From Ascidia mentula (lineage: Eukaryota > Chordata > Ascidiacea > Phlebobranchia > Ascidiidae), in contig OX387203.1 in NCBI GenBank assembly GCA_947561715.1, forward strand, positions 11,904,001 to 11,968,000: a stretch of DNA of 64,000 nt. Reading direction: 5' to 3'. Below the pieces are notes generated by a model. It had not been told where the DNA came from. It was given only the letters and a program-made list of their open reading frames with translations, and searched no databases. The stretch's first letter is position 1. Every line of letters begins with the position of its first letter. Shown piece after piece: positions 22,032 through 39,739 of the stretch. Position numbers and translations under genes: made by a program.

Positions 22032-25000
22032 CTACTTGTCATATAAAAACAAACCAAGTAGATCCTTTGTAAACTGGTTACAAGATAAAGGACCGGACAA
22101 TATGTCACAGAGGATATTAACTTTGCTAGGGTCAATTTCTTTTCCTTCTTTGTGTCCACCCTCTTCATTGTATCCAGCCAATGTCAACAGATGTTCAGAC
22201 AGTTCATTTTCTGTCATATGTTCACCTAAAACATAATCATAGTTGGGTTTTTCATCAACAAAATATGTGTGTCATTTTCACTTTACCTTTTTTAAGTAAG
22301 ATTTCTGAAAGAGATTGAAGATCAATTTCATTTTGGTTTTCACCACAGATTGATTTAAATGCTTTTTCTATCTGAGCATGTGACAACCCAAATGCTGGTC
22401 TGTGATTTACATACACTGCAAAACAAAGAAATGTTGTAGGGGTAAAATTGAATCTACCGAACAGTGCATACAACACAAACCAGAATTTTCATGATATGTT
22501 TAAATATTGTTATTTTATTGATGTATCAAGTAATTGTGTAAAACGAGTTTAATGAGTAATACCACCTTTCACAATCTATCTACAAAATAGCTCAGATCAG
22601 TGTGGGTGCAATTATACATATATAAGCTTCATAAAACTGACACTCATTGAATATATTTATATGCCTACAGGTATTGTAATTATGACGAACTATTTGAGCA
22701 AGAAATTTCAGTTGCATCAACTAATCTAGAACCCTTACATTTTATAAAATCTGCTAAATCAATTTCCTCAACGTGTTCACCAGTTTCAACAAACTTGCTG
22801 AACTTCACCTCATTTGTGATATCTTCAATCTTAATATAGCATAGAAAGAAGTTTTATTGTTATGTAACACAACTTTTTTCAAATAATGATACAAATGAAA
22901 AAGCACATATACCTGTTGTTCTGAAGGGTAAAACCCTAATGCTCGCATTAACGATGGAACTTGGTCAAGCTGAACTTTATTTGATACTTCTCGCTCTTCT
23001 GTTGTCACCATGCCTTGGCTTTGTAGTTGGGCATAATAGAAGTAATTTTCAAGTTCAGAGAACATTTCACCTTCTTTTCCACCTTCAATCAAACCATAAT
23101 ATGGATCAAGGGATGATCCTCCAAGAGCTTCAACTGCCAGCATTGATCTAAATGGAGCAGTTTTATTATTTAAGTAGTAAAAGTTGGTGTAAAAAGTTAA
23201 GGCACATATATAATCATTTTTATTTTGCATAAAAAACGACTGTACATATAAACATTACACAATAAAAAAAGCAAAACTTGCATCAGAATTATCGAGCTCG
23301 CAGTCTGTGGCACAAATAGAAACAAGTTTAATTATTCGCAAAATTCACATTTCTTTCTTCCAAACCAGAGAATCATTTTATGTGCAAACAGAAAATTGTA
23401 CTAACTTGATGTTTATAGACCACATATGTACTGATGCATCAGTGCCACCACATGTGAAGATATGACTGCCATCATGGCTACATGCAATCTGTGAAACTCC
23501 TTGTGGGTGTGCAATTAAAGCAACAGATCTGTGCGGGTTTCCATCAAGAGGAAGCAATTGCAATCCAACCATATTTTCAGTGGCATAAGCCAACATGTGT
23601 GTGGAGGTTGAATTACCAGGAACCACCAGAATTCTAAAATAATTTAGTTTTATTTTAAAACTCATCAACAAATTATATTTTTATTTGAAACTTAGTCTTT
23701 TTCTTTGAATACAGAAAATTGGAAAAGAAACTATTTATTACTCTTCATTTAGTTTATCATAATAAGTATTACTTCTTTACAGGAGATCCAAATGTTGGCC
23801 CAAGAAATGTTTTTCTGCACATTTTTGTGGTTGTGTTAAGTAACTTCATTTTGTATTCATCGTTAGCAACCACCAAAAAATTTTCTTTTGTAATTGATGG
23901 ATACCAATCCATGCACAGGGGAATTGCTGATTGTTCTATTCTGTTGTATTGCAGAAGTTTAAGATCATCTGTGTTGCTTGATTCTAGGTCATACTCCACC
24001 TGAAACATGTAAGTGAAGTTGATTATATATCATAATTAGGATTGTTGGTTTCAATCACAGGGATTTGCGAAACTTCAGGAATATGTGTAAAAAGGTCATA
24101 ACTTACCAGAACTCTGTCCTTTCCAATTGTCAAAAGCCTTTGTTTGTTGATGTCAAGATCAACACCAAATATCAAATCCAGTATAGGCTCATAATGTGCA
24201 CAGTATCTACCAAGGTACATCCAACCCAAATCCAAAGAATATATAAACACACTTGTTGTGTATTCTGCATCCTAAAATACAACAATGTTAACTATGGCCT
24301 AAAGTAAACCACTGGCTTAGTGCTTTATTATCACCATTACAACACGCTATTATTACTTACAGCAGTGGCAAAATACTTTGAATCATGAGAAAACTTGCAA
24401 AGAGTTACTGATTTTTTTGCATAGTGAAATTTTGTTTCATCATTGAGAGAAGTTGCATCAACAATATGGACAGCCCCAGAAGAAAGACCAATGGCTACAG
24501 ATACAGTTGTGGTAAATAAGGCACAAATAATGTAAAACACAACCCTCATCATTTGACAAAAATAATTTAAATGGAATTGAATAGTCACTTACCTATCTGC
24601 AATCCATTATGATTAAATGCCAGGGCTTGAATTTTTTCCTTGTTTTTAAACAACCTTGTAGCAATAACTTTTCTGAAAAAAAAGGTTTTCTGTAAAATGA
24701 AAAGTTTAAATAGGTTGTACTCCTTTTTTTAATTCTAACCTTAATTGAGTCAAAATTTTATGCTAAAAACACTTACTTTGTATCATAGTTCCACAATTTT
24801 AACAGACCTGCATGACTACCAACACACACCCAACTCCTAAAAATAAGATTTTTTACAAAACAAAATTTGCTTCAACTATGAAACTCAGTAATAAAGACTT
24901 CTGTAAGTGTTGCGTTCGATCACCACACTAACATGGCAATGTTGCCAGTTTCTAACCAGCACAGCAAGAAACTAACTTTGTTGGTGAAGTTGAAATAGCA

Positions 25001-28000
25001 TGAATTGCTCCATTATGTTCTGTCAGCAGATGGCGTGTTTTTGTCCCATTGTTTTCCACATTTACAACTTCTGCAGATTTTGTTGATACAATGAAGTCGC
25101 ACACATTGAAATCACTTCCCTTAATAGTTGCATCAGCTGACATGTGGTTGTTTAGCCTAAATTAAAATCCATTCAACATTTTTTCACAAACATGTGCTTG
25201 ACTACATTACCCATCAGAATCATCCCGATTGTAACTGAAAGATATTCCATTAACAGGCCCAAGATTTGAACCTTGACACCAAAACAGTAAATTCAAATGT
25301 TCATCAAAAAATCTAATATGTCCAGTGACGTCTCCTGAAACTATCATTCCATCAATTTGAGTAAGGGAACTAATTCCTTTCTCCTTTATTCTTAGTAATT
25401 TGAGAGGTCGATACTTATCCTGAGCTCCATTTTCTGATAGGAATAAAATGCCAGAGTTAAACTTCTGCCAAATAAACTTCCTTCACAAGCATAACATTTC
25501 CATTTAAACACAACACAGTATATGTTTAGCATGCACAAATATTGTACAGAAAACAACTCCAAAAGTGATAGAACCAAGTTGATATTAAAATACTTGCCTT
25601 GCTGTTTTCGTGAATATGCTGGTATCCAAACAACAATATTTCCAATGCTTGTGGCAGACAATGCCCGATTGCATTTGCCTCCCTGCAAATTTAGATAAAC
25701 TATATTAGTTAAATACAAAAGAGATGAAAGAAAAAAGGGTAACAAATAAGTAACCTTACCTGAAATATTGACTCACTATAAAGACCTACAGGTCTGTTAA
25801 AAATTGAGTCAGACAAAAATGGTGCATCAAATTTAAGTCCATCAAATTCCTGCAAAGCACACTGAAGTTAAAACACCAGATGCAAGTATATTAAATAATG
25901 TTTACCCATGTGTAAAACAGGACTTGACTTTCACTGTTGGAAACAAACTTCATGTTGTTACCAGGGTGGAAGTTGACTTTATTTTGAATTCCATGTGCTG
26001 GGTTAATTATTAGTTGATGCAAAGGAGTATCAGATGATGTGGTCCAGTCCCACAGATTTACCTGTCAACACAGAGCACACCTAAATATACAACTATTATA
26101 AGTCATGATGTTAACAACTCGGAGTTAGTGAATAATTGTATGCAAGCAAGATACTTCGATATGGCGATGTAATGGTTCACCCATTTAAAGATACTCATTA
26201 TAATGCTATGTTCATAAAACTATTATCACCACTTTTAAATAAATGTTTTACACTTTTTCCAGATGAGCCGTCTTGTAGTAAAAGTTTTTCTCTGTTTTAG
26301 ACATGTAAAACAAATATGCAAGCTAATTATTGTATTTCATATAATCTAAATTTAGCAAAAAATATTTGGGGCTGATTATAAAGTTTCATTTCTCCATGCC
26401 TCCCTCAAGGTTTTCTATACTTTGAAGTGCACAAAAAATATCTCTCACCACTTGAGATGTATCTGCACTGATCGTGATAATATATTTGCCATCTGGTGAA
26501 ATCGCTAGTGCAGAAAAACCAACACCATTTTCAGAGTCAAAAATGGTTTGGACTGGTACACTGTAACACAACAAAAATCTTGTGACATTTCTTTCCAAAT
26601 GTAGAAGTGTGCTGAACCATTGTTACAAATTTCGGACTTTATCCAAGTATTGATGGGTATATTGAAACATCTTTGTCACACTTACCATGTTATTGAGTCC
26701 CAAACTATGACACAACTGCCAGGCCCCTTATCAGCTGTTGTTAACCATCGTTTATCATGACTACATGCCATGCAGGACAAGGAATTACCCTAAAAATGTG
26801 TTTGTGAGCAAAGCAAAACTTCTCAGTATTTTTTATATTATCATACAAATTTCAATATAATAAGAAACACTCCAAATACTTAACATACATGGCCTTGCAA
26901 AATTTTTTGTGTGTTGCCAATGTAATCATACAAGACTGCAACATGTGCAACCGCATAAGCAATTGTTGTTCTGTTTTCATCACTCAGATTTATTGCAGGA
27001 ATGTTGTAGTTGATTCCAAATCCCCATTTTAAATTTATAGGGTGGGTATCCTCTGAATGAACAGGTGGTGGATGTGTAGGAGTATTTAATTGTCTTTCTG
27101 TTAGAGTTGTTGTGTTTGGAGTATGCATTTGCTCAATGTTTGGTAGATGGGATTCTTCTTCCAAAGCTTCCATGCCACCTTGATTCTAATTTAAAAACAA
27201 TTTTAAATTAATGTTCGCATATTGAAACTAACAAATGTGTTTGTACCAATCTACAATTCTGTAGCTTTGGAAGCCTGTTTTTTTGCCACTTTACTATTTT
27301 ACAATTCAATAAATAAGGTCAAAATTCATATCAAAGAACTGAATCTTTGTTGGTTCATTAGAAAAACTCTCGGTACACTTAACTTACAGTATTTGCTCCA
27401 CCTGAAGGAAGTGGTACAGGAGTTTGAGCATTTTTATCATCTATTTTATCTGCACCATCGTTATGCAACGTTTTATTTGAAACAGTCGATTGATCTCCTT
27501 TTTCTTGTTCTAAAAAATTTTTCAATATTTATTGTTATATTTGTTTATACACTAATGTTAGTTAGCAAAAGAAATTTTACCTGAAATCAGCTTTGTATCC
27601 TCCTTTAAAATCTCTTTTTCGTCTTCTTTTTTATCTTCATCTTCTACAAAATACAACATTGATTGAGTGGAAAACGTAATGTCTCAAGTTCATTTTGCTG
27701 TTTTGGCATACAGTACATCAACAACATACATTGAGCTAGAAATGCCTTTACAATATTCAACATATTACACACCACTTGCTCTGTTTTTTTCAGGGGTCTT
27801 TTGTACAGCATTTTCTGGTGACTGCAGTTCACTATCCTCTTTTTGAAGAGGTGGAGCAGATACATCTATTGTTTCTGTACTGGGTTCTTAATAAAAATAT
27901 ATTATTTAGATTGTGTTTGCCTAAAAATGAATGATTGCATTACAAATAGTGTTATGTAGGAAATTCTGCACTTTGCTTTTAATAGTAACAGATCTCTAAG

Positions 28001-29092
28001 GTATAGATAATGCTTGAATTGTGCAAACCAGTATAATTTTATTGTTTTGTTAATGATAACATTAAATGTAAAGATATAAGTCAGTGCAAGTTTGGACATC
28101 AATAATACATTAGCATTTTCATTAAGTGTTTATTTTGGAACTAAACTCCATGCATTAATCACCATAGGTTGCAAAATCCATTTAAAAGTGTTTGGAGCCT
28201 GTCATAAATGTTATTTTGCCGTAAGGGTTGTTTTCGTTTATGACTATACCAATAATTAGTCAAATTTAATACTTAACTTTTGATCCAGCAATAAATAAAA
28301 TAAAGACTATAGGGTAAAGTGCCACAAAAAAACGGCAAAATACTCCTGCAAAAATACCTGTTTCAGTCTGGTCAGTTGGCTTTCCATCTCCTGGATTTAT
28401 TTCTTTGCTTTCATCTTGAGTCAGTGTGGTATTTGGTAGATCATTTGTGTTCTCATGTTCTTAAAGTACCATTTAAGTTTTGGTAAAATAATACACCATG
28501 AGCTTTACTGGAACATATATATTTCAACTTGGCAACATGTGTTTGCCATATAACAAAGATAAAGGACCATGTTTGACATTTGCTTCTTATAAATTCATTG
28601 GATTTTGTTGGAATTGGATTACAGTTCCATATTTTTATGCAGGAAACAGAAACATAGCTACATGTATGCTGTTGCTACCTGCATCAGTTTGGTCAGTTTG
28701 CTTGTCATCTTCTGTACTTTTTTCTTGGTTTTCTTCTTGATTCAAAATCAGACTTTCCTTGTCTGTTGTTGTATCAAATTCTTGAGGTATAATTTGAGGT
28801 TAGAATAACATTAACAAAAATAATATATGCTTTGGGGGAACACAAACATAACAATTTAAATATATGACTGCTTAATAAAGATAAACAAACCAGGTTTGGA
28901 ATGTGCTTCTGCTGCATCTACTGGATGGGATGCGTGTTCAACAGTTGCAGATTCTTCCTGAACATTTTCAACCTCCATTTTGATGCTTTTACTTATTTCT
29001 TGGGTTTCCGCAATATCAACTGCTGGACTGTGAGCAGCACTCGTTTGAGTTTGTTCTTCTACCTCACCACCTTTGTCAGGTGTCAACGACAT
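22032..29092 (-). CDS. CFAP251: Cilia- and flagella-associated protein 251 (WDR66)
   Basis: CFAP251 is a WD40 protein of the calmodulin- and spoke-associated complex at the base of axonemal radial spoke 3 and is needed for sperm and ciliary motility. About 24 minus-strand exons were traced from the ATG at 29092 to the stop at 22032-22034. The N-terminus is acidic and repetitive (exons 1-6). WD40 blades begin with 'KWGFGINYNIPAINLSDENR' (exon 26889-27185) and run through 'ADKGPGSCVIVWDS', 'VGSHAGLLKLWNYDT' and 'TTKMCRKTFLGPTFGSP', which matches human nearly exactly, then 'LDGNPHRSVALIAHPQGVSQ'. The C-terminus has 'ENYFYYAQLQSQG' and 'GFYPSEQQ', then EF-hand-like segments ('FKSICGENQNEIDLQSL', 'GEHMTENELSEHLLTLAGY'), as in the family. 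One intron (25597 down to 25434) uses a GC donor. Family assignment is firm; several exon edges are approximate. Confidence 0.92.
25596..25597 (-). promoter_or_regulatory. Non-canonical GC 5' splice site in CFAP251
   Basis: On the minus strand the exon ends 'aaacagcaag' and the intron begins 'gcaagt'. The only nearby GT ('gtattt') would shift the frame into a stop in the next exon, whereas the GC donor joins in phase to 'ENGAQDKYRP'. The AAG/GCAAGT context is the classical GC-AG donor. Confidence 0.8.
28358..28780 (-). other. Duplicated 102-nt exons in CFAP251
   Basis: Exon 2 (28679-28780) and exon 3 (28358-28459) are each exactly 102 nt, both in phase 1, and end in 'DKQTDQTDA' and 'GKPTDQTET' before the split Gly codon. 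The equal length, phase and shared ending point to a tandem exon duplication in the acidic N-terminal region. Confidence 0.75.
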
Positions 29093-31084
29093 TTTTTCAC
29101 CAAATGTTCAAGGTTATTAAGGAGTCCTAAATTCTATGAAGGATTATAAAAAACTTTTAATATCAATACCAAAGCTAGAATGCTGGACATGGTATGTGGA
29201 CAATTCAAACACAACCTGTGTTCATCACTAATGCTTGTACTAATCATATCAGTTTTTTTTATTTCAAGAAAAATATCAGAAATATTTATTATTGGGGTGT
29301 CAGGGTTTGTTAAGACTGTAGTGGAAGAATGTTTTGTTCATTTTTGACATATTCACTCACAAGTAGCCTAAATAATATATGCTACTATTGTTGGCACAAA
29401 GTTTAGCCCAAACTTATCATAAATTCTTACAGCTAATATTGCACCCAAGCAACAATTTGTACCCTGTGTGTGTATAGCTTAAAAAGGGAAAAAAGTAAAC
29501 TCTAGTCCTCAAACTTCACTAAGTCCAGATTTACCTTTTTGAAACTTAATAAATGAAACGACATTAAGACTCCCAACAAACAATGCTGAAAAAAGCTGGT
29601 ATCTTTCCTTTTCACAAACTCCTTGTTTTAAAACTAATTTGTTGTGTTGTTTCTTTTTAAAAGCCACAACTAGGCAAAGAAACGCCGAAGACAAAAAAGC
29701 TGCTGCTGGTGAATCCATGCAGCAGTAGCTTATTGTTGCCAAGACAACCAAATAACTCTATAAGGGACTTTACCTTTTATGCGTTTCATAGAAATATTTG
29801 TAGAAACAGTATCTCTGCTTTGTAAAAACTCATGGTCCCCCGAAAACTTCACAAGTTGTCGATTTGTTTAGTTTTCTGATCATAATTATGTATACGAGAC
29901 CAACATGTTATATTGAGCAAATTCAAATATCACAGAAGTTTGGAAGCCTATACTGTCTGAAATATTTTATTTCTTTTATTTTGATCCTAAGCAAAACATG
30001 TATTGAAAGAAACGGTTTTGTTCAAAAACAGGTGAAAAGCGTAAGTACCTTTGAACACCAAGAGCAATGCGATATTTTTCAACCGCCAATAAAAAAGTCT
30101 TCACCATTATAATCTTTGGACAAATTCTATTTTAATTCAATCTCTATATGGGAGCCGGTGGATACCTCGGACAGTACGGGTTTATCATACTTGGGATATC
30201 ATAGCAAAAAAATGGCGAGAAAAAATTACTTTTTTAGTCATTGAGGAAAACAAACAGTGGTTGGGTAAAATTATCGAATTGTGGCGGTGAAAAGAATCCA
30301 CAGTTTAAATTTCATTGGTTGAACCGCAAATCCATGATAACCGTGCTGCATTGAAAAGTAGGCTACACGAACCACCCAAACATTGGAAAATTCTGTACGC
30401 GTTGAATCCAAACGGCAAGCACCACGATCGAAGAAAGTTTATTTTTTATACGTTATTTCATATTTTTCTATATTTCATAAGATATTTCATACGCTAATTA
30501 ATGCCCCAATGCACCAACTTTAATTTCGGTTTTATGAAATAATTAAAAACGTCTGATAAACCTGAGTGTCCAAGCTATCTCTATAGCAATAGTGTTGGCC
30601 CAGTAGTATATGACTTCGAACATTCGAGACCTGTTCAAAAACGAGCTTTTTATTATTTCTAGGAATTTTTTGTTGTGTTGAAACGAACGAAAAACCATCT
30701 GTTTTCTGGGTAGGCTAATGCTTTTACTACTAACAACAAAATAAAATTTAGGGATGTGGTGCACAATTTACAAAATATATGAGCCATTTTCGAAAAAACG
30801 TCCTAGCTATAGGCCTACCCTTGTCTCCCCTACAATTGGATAGTGCATTTGACGATATATACCTTCCTTCACTATTTTAAAAAATCTGTGCTGTTACGTA
30901 ATTTTAGTTCTTTAAAACTTTGAAAGTTTTTTTGTGAATCAGTTCGGAAAATTAGTTTTGCTAATTGACAGGTGACCAATATAGAGACGGTAGTCGACAG
31001 AAATTTCAGTCGCCATTAGTCGCAGCCTATAGCTAGGCTACACGATAAAATGAAAAATAACCCACAATTTTGGGAACAGATATC
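29093..31084. other. Gene-free spacer upstream of CFAP251
   Basis: This is the presumed promoter side of CFAP251. A minus-strand frame at 29509-29751 has a hydrophobic start but no recognisable family or supporting splice sites, so it is not called. No repeat or RNA gene is evident. Confidence 0.45.
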
Positions 31085-31350
31085 AATATGCATTGTCAAA
31101 AATGCCCAGCTGTATCAGCCACTTTTTCCTGGCGATTTGTGCGCTTGCGCAACAGTGTACCTTGGCCACTCTGTGAATTCACTGAGCTCCTGCCTCAGCG
31201 TTGGGCCTGGTTAGCTCAGGGTCGCGAGTTCAAACCTCACCGTGAGCTTGATTTTTCAAATCTTGCTCCGACTTTGTCAGAAAAAAGGGGCTGACCCAGC
31301 TAGCCTGCATTACCTGGGCTGCCAAGACTGCAAGACCTCATGATCGCGAT
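31085..31350 (+). repeat. Diverged tRNA-derived SINE
   Basis: Body ('gtgcgcttgcgcaacagtgtaccttggcc' region), a head with the D-arm partly deleted ('ctcctgcctcagcgttgggcc'), B box 'gcgagttcaaacctcaccg' and the tail 'cttgatttttcaaatcttgc'. It belongs to the same family as the copies at 2298, 16385, 19690 and 20060. Confidence 0.8.
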
Positions 31351-31530
31351 ACGACATCGTCATGCTTTTCATATTACTGCGTTGTCAAAAATCGATCATA
31401 AATCCGGTCTAAAACCAAAAAATTTTTGTCTTTTTACGATTTTCTGCCATGATGTCGCAAGTAACAAATCTAATCCTTTTACACGCGAAGATACAAATGC
31501 ACATAAGCAATAAATGTTAAACCTAAAATA

Positions 31531-31625
31531 GCATGGACACCGACGATAAAGGTTATATCAAGTCCGTATTACTAAACGTTAATACGGACTTGATATAACC
31601 TTTATGGTGTTATCGGTGTCCATGC
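31531..31625. repeat. Hairpin-forming inverted repeat
   Basis: Two arms of about 44 bases, the left starting 'gcatggacaccga' and ending 'aagtccgtatta', the right being its complement with a few extra or changed bases, surround a loop of about 7 bases ('ctaaacg'). The near-zero loop suggests a foldback element or a recently formed palindrome. Confidence 0.8.
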
Positions 31626-32197
31626 CATTATACTGAACGTTAGTCAAAATCATCATTGGCCCATCCAGGAATACGTAGTTGGATGTACAATCAACCAACA
31701 ATTACTGTACTTTGAACTACACCTGGTTTAAACCCTACCCATACAAATCGTGAAGGGGCATGGATTTTGGGTGAAGTTATGACAATACTTATATGGACCG
31801 AAAATCATCAGTAATTTTTAATTTTTCTAAAGGTAATTTTTAGTTTTTAAGAAAGTGTGGACAAATGCCCACATTCACTTTCTTCACTCGGAACCTTGTA
31901 TCAAATCTTTCCAGGTTTTCCAGGTCAGAAAATCACATCAACAAGAAACAAACCATCTCATGGACTACGAAATGATTTTATTGACACTGACAGGTGAACT
32001 TCTTACAAACAGTAAATCAAACAATGTTTTCTATAACGTTTGCTCCCAAATACTACAACAATGAACCTGTTTTAATATGGTTTAACTGTAAAACAACCAA
32101 ATTTCTCAAATATAAAACACTTCTCAAGGGACAAAGTGGTGAGCAGCTGATTAATGAGTGTTTCATACAAAAATCGTTGATAAAAGTGAGGAACAAC
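31626..32197. other. 3' flank of the PP2A catalytic subunit gene
   Basis: AT-rich sequence. Frames at 31855-32064 and 31994-32203 have no recognisable product and lie within the probable 3' UTR and downstream flank of the minus-strand PP2A gene. Confidence 0.5.
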
Positions 32198-37230
<5,033 letters not shown>

Positions 37231-37833
37231 TTTAACTATTACAAAATCCAAGATAACAATTTAAATTAATGTACATCTGCAGAAAACCAAATGTTGTAAA
37301 TTGCAAATGTCTTTAAATAATATAATTTTCATAGTGTCAAGATGGCAGAATGGTGGTGTGGGCTTCGTTATATGCAGATGACCTATAGATGCAAATGATC
37401 ATGGTATAACACTGCGAAGTATTTCGTTTTAAACAGTTTATAGTAATGTTCAAATAAAAAATGTAGGGGTGTAAGTAACAAATGTAAAATCAACCTTAAA
37501 CCTTCTAACGTTAGGATTGTCATATGCCACACTGCCAGCAATCTGCAGGTTTGTGATACCTATTTAAAGTGACCTAGATGTGTAAAAATAATACTGCCGT
37601 AAATTTAAAAACATTTTTATCAATCCCAACCCTAACCAAATCCGTGTAGTATTTTGTTGCGCAAAATTTTGTTTGCGCAAAAGGATAAACAACTCCAAGA
37701 AACAGCACCAATCAAACTGCAAAGGTCATTGAGTCAGGTGCCAGTAAAAATCCACAAATTACCATAATACAACAATTTATTTATGAAACTACCCATCTAA
37801 ATCAAAAACAGATTCCAAAGAGAAAATACTCAT
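37231..37833. other. 5' flank of the PP2A catalytic subunit gene
   Basis: Presumed promoter side of the PP2A gene on the minus strand. I see no TATA-like or other motif that I would defend, and no coding sequence. Confidence 0.45.
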
Positions 37834-38597
37834 TCTGACAGAATATTAAAGCGTATTTACCATGCCTACAAAGGTACAACGTATAATTATTGAACAATTA
37901 TTTGTGTAATTGGAAGTGTTGTATGGGGCGCCGTTTCGAAAAAAATTGACTTGCAGTAAAATAGATCCAAGTTGCGGCAAGGTAGAGCTAAAGTCGCCGC
38001 AAGATAGCTAAGTTGGCGCAACATAGAGCTGAAAGTCGCTGCAAGATTAGGAAAATTAGGGCGTGGAGAAGTTGCGACTATAACAAAATATGTGCTGAAT
38101 ACTATTTTTCTGAAGGTTGGGCGAAGTTGAGCCAATTTATGACAAAATAGAATTTCTTTTTAACCATCGAAACCAATTTCGGCAAAACTTCGCTGAAAAA
38201 GGGTAAACAGGATCATATCTAAAGAGTGATTTGAACCTATTTCGAGCGCCTACTTCCAAATTGTTGGATACGGTTTGTAAAGGAAAAACTTATGTTTTGA
38301 GTGACTGCTTAAAATTTGCCACAACTTTGCCCAACCTTCCAGAGAATGGTTTAAATAGCGCATATTTTTATTCGGTCGCAACTTATCTCCTCGTCCTGGA
38401 AAATAATTTCAAATTTCGAGGTTGTTTTAATATCTCCTTTCATAGTTCAAATAACTAACTAGGATTTGATTGACGTTTGTTTGTATGTCCCTAACAATTC
38501 CAGCGTTTATTTCCAATTACCCAAATAATTGCTTTATTAAATCCATGTTGTACCTTTAATGTATGTGAGGTACGCTTTATTATTCTGTCAGAATGGT
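37834..38597. mobile_element. Long foldback element, about 760 bp
   Basis: It begins 'attctgacagaatattaaag' and ends with the near-complement '...ctttattattctgtcagaat'. Inner blocks also pair: 'aggtacaac' at 37871 with its complement near 38548; 'agttgcgac' at 38070 with its complement near 38378; 'ctgaaggttgggc' at 38111 with its complement near 38327. Both halves are thus diverged inverted copies. No clean target duplication is visible and no protein is encoded. Confidence 0.65.
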
Positions 38598-39200
38598 GGC
38601 ACCCTCTAACCGTTTTGACGCACACAAGTTTGCGGTTCTTATAATGATTTAAACTTTTAAAATCATTGCTCTTCTTATTGAATGACTTTTACGATTTTAG
38701 TATGTATGGCTTACCATAATTCAAGTTCTTTTAATATTGCGTTTAAATTCGGTCTTTTAAAAACGCTTTCCAGTTTTTGCATGCAAATATTGTCGAAAGA
38801 CTGGTCATAAACCAAATGATTGTGAAGTTAGAAATCAAATCATGTTTACATGATCCGATGAAAACCATAAAGGTTATCAAGTCTGATTTCATCACAGGGA
38901 ATATGTCACAACGACACCGGATCCTACAACAGTGGAAGAAATAATTATATCTCCAACTACAAGGCAATGGAAAACCAACATGAGAACACTCTAACTCGGT
39001 GGTTTTAATCTTTTAACTCGCCAAATACCTAGGTGTCATCACTGTACTCGGTCAGATATGGTAGCCCTATACCTTGAGAGCCAAGATAGCTGTTGCGCTG
39101 CCCTTGGCAGTCAGACGTAACACCAATATTGATCAGTCCCCTGTTTTAGATGTTCATGACATTTTGCAATGTATTGTTGCTGTAAAGGCTTATCACTATG
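38598..39200. other. Gene-free spacer
   Basis: I see nothing supportable. A short minus-strand frame at 38743-38967 contains no recognisable motif. Confidence 0.45.
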
Positions 39201-39208
39201 CTTTAAAT

Positions 39209-39522
39209 CAGGGGTTCTTAACCTGGGGTCCATGAACCCCCAAGGGGTCCGAGAAGATGCATTAAGGGGTCCATGAAACGAAATACAATTATTCCGAAAT
39301 TCCACGTATTTTTCTCTGTCCATAAGGTTTCGCTGCCCATGAATTTTTCCATTGTAATATATGTGAAAGGCTACCGTTGTACGTGCGTGCTAGCGTTTCG
39401 ACCATCGCTAGGTTGATTAAAACCTAATTTCGACATTTGCAACGTGTTTCTTGCAAAGGGGTCCATAGCTTTTCAAAGAATGTTTTTGGGGTTCGTGATC
39501 CAAAAAAGGTTAAGAAGCACTG
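39209..39522. mobile_element. hAT MITE with perfect 8-bp target duplication
   Basis: A 314-bp element with 15-bp terminal inverted repeats 'caggggttcttaacc' and 'ggttaagaagcactg' (complement 'cagtgcttcttaacc', two mismatches). It is flanked by identical 8-bp duplications 'ctttaaat' at 39201-39208 and 39523-39530. An 8-bp duplication plus CAG-type ends is diagnostic of hAT transposition. No coding capacity. Confidence 0.93.
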
Positions 39523-39681
39523 CTTTAAATTATGAACACAGCCAGCATGCAAAAAAATAATGCAATTTCTGCAAGTGTACTTGTTTAAGTTAATTTCTTC
39601 AATCTGCCGTGTCAGTCTCTGATCTATGAATATATTGCTTGCTTGTGCACTGCTTTTGTAAGGGACTGACTATGAAACCAC

Positions 39682-39730
39682 TTTATTAGCACGAGCTTTC
39701 GCGAGATTGATCTCGCTTCTTCAGGTGCAG
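39682..39730 (-). repeat. CTGAAGAA-stem-GAAAG motif
   Basis: The minus strand reads 'cctgaagaa', then the perfect hairpin 'gcgagatcaatctcgc', then 'gaaagctcgtgctaataaag'. It has the same layout as the 35410-35720 units with a wholly different stem. No coding sequence is associated with it here. Confidence 0.65.
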
Positions 39731-39739
39731 CAAATAACG

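Noticed and set aside
29509..29751. Minus-strand frame with a hydrophobic N-terminal stretch
   Set aside because: No cleavage-site context, no family resemblance and no exon partner; located in the CFAP251 upstream region.
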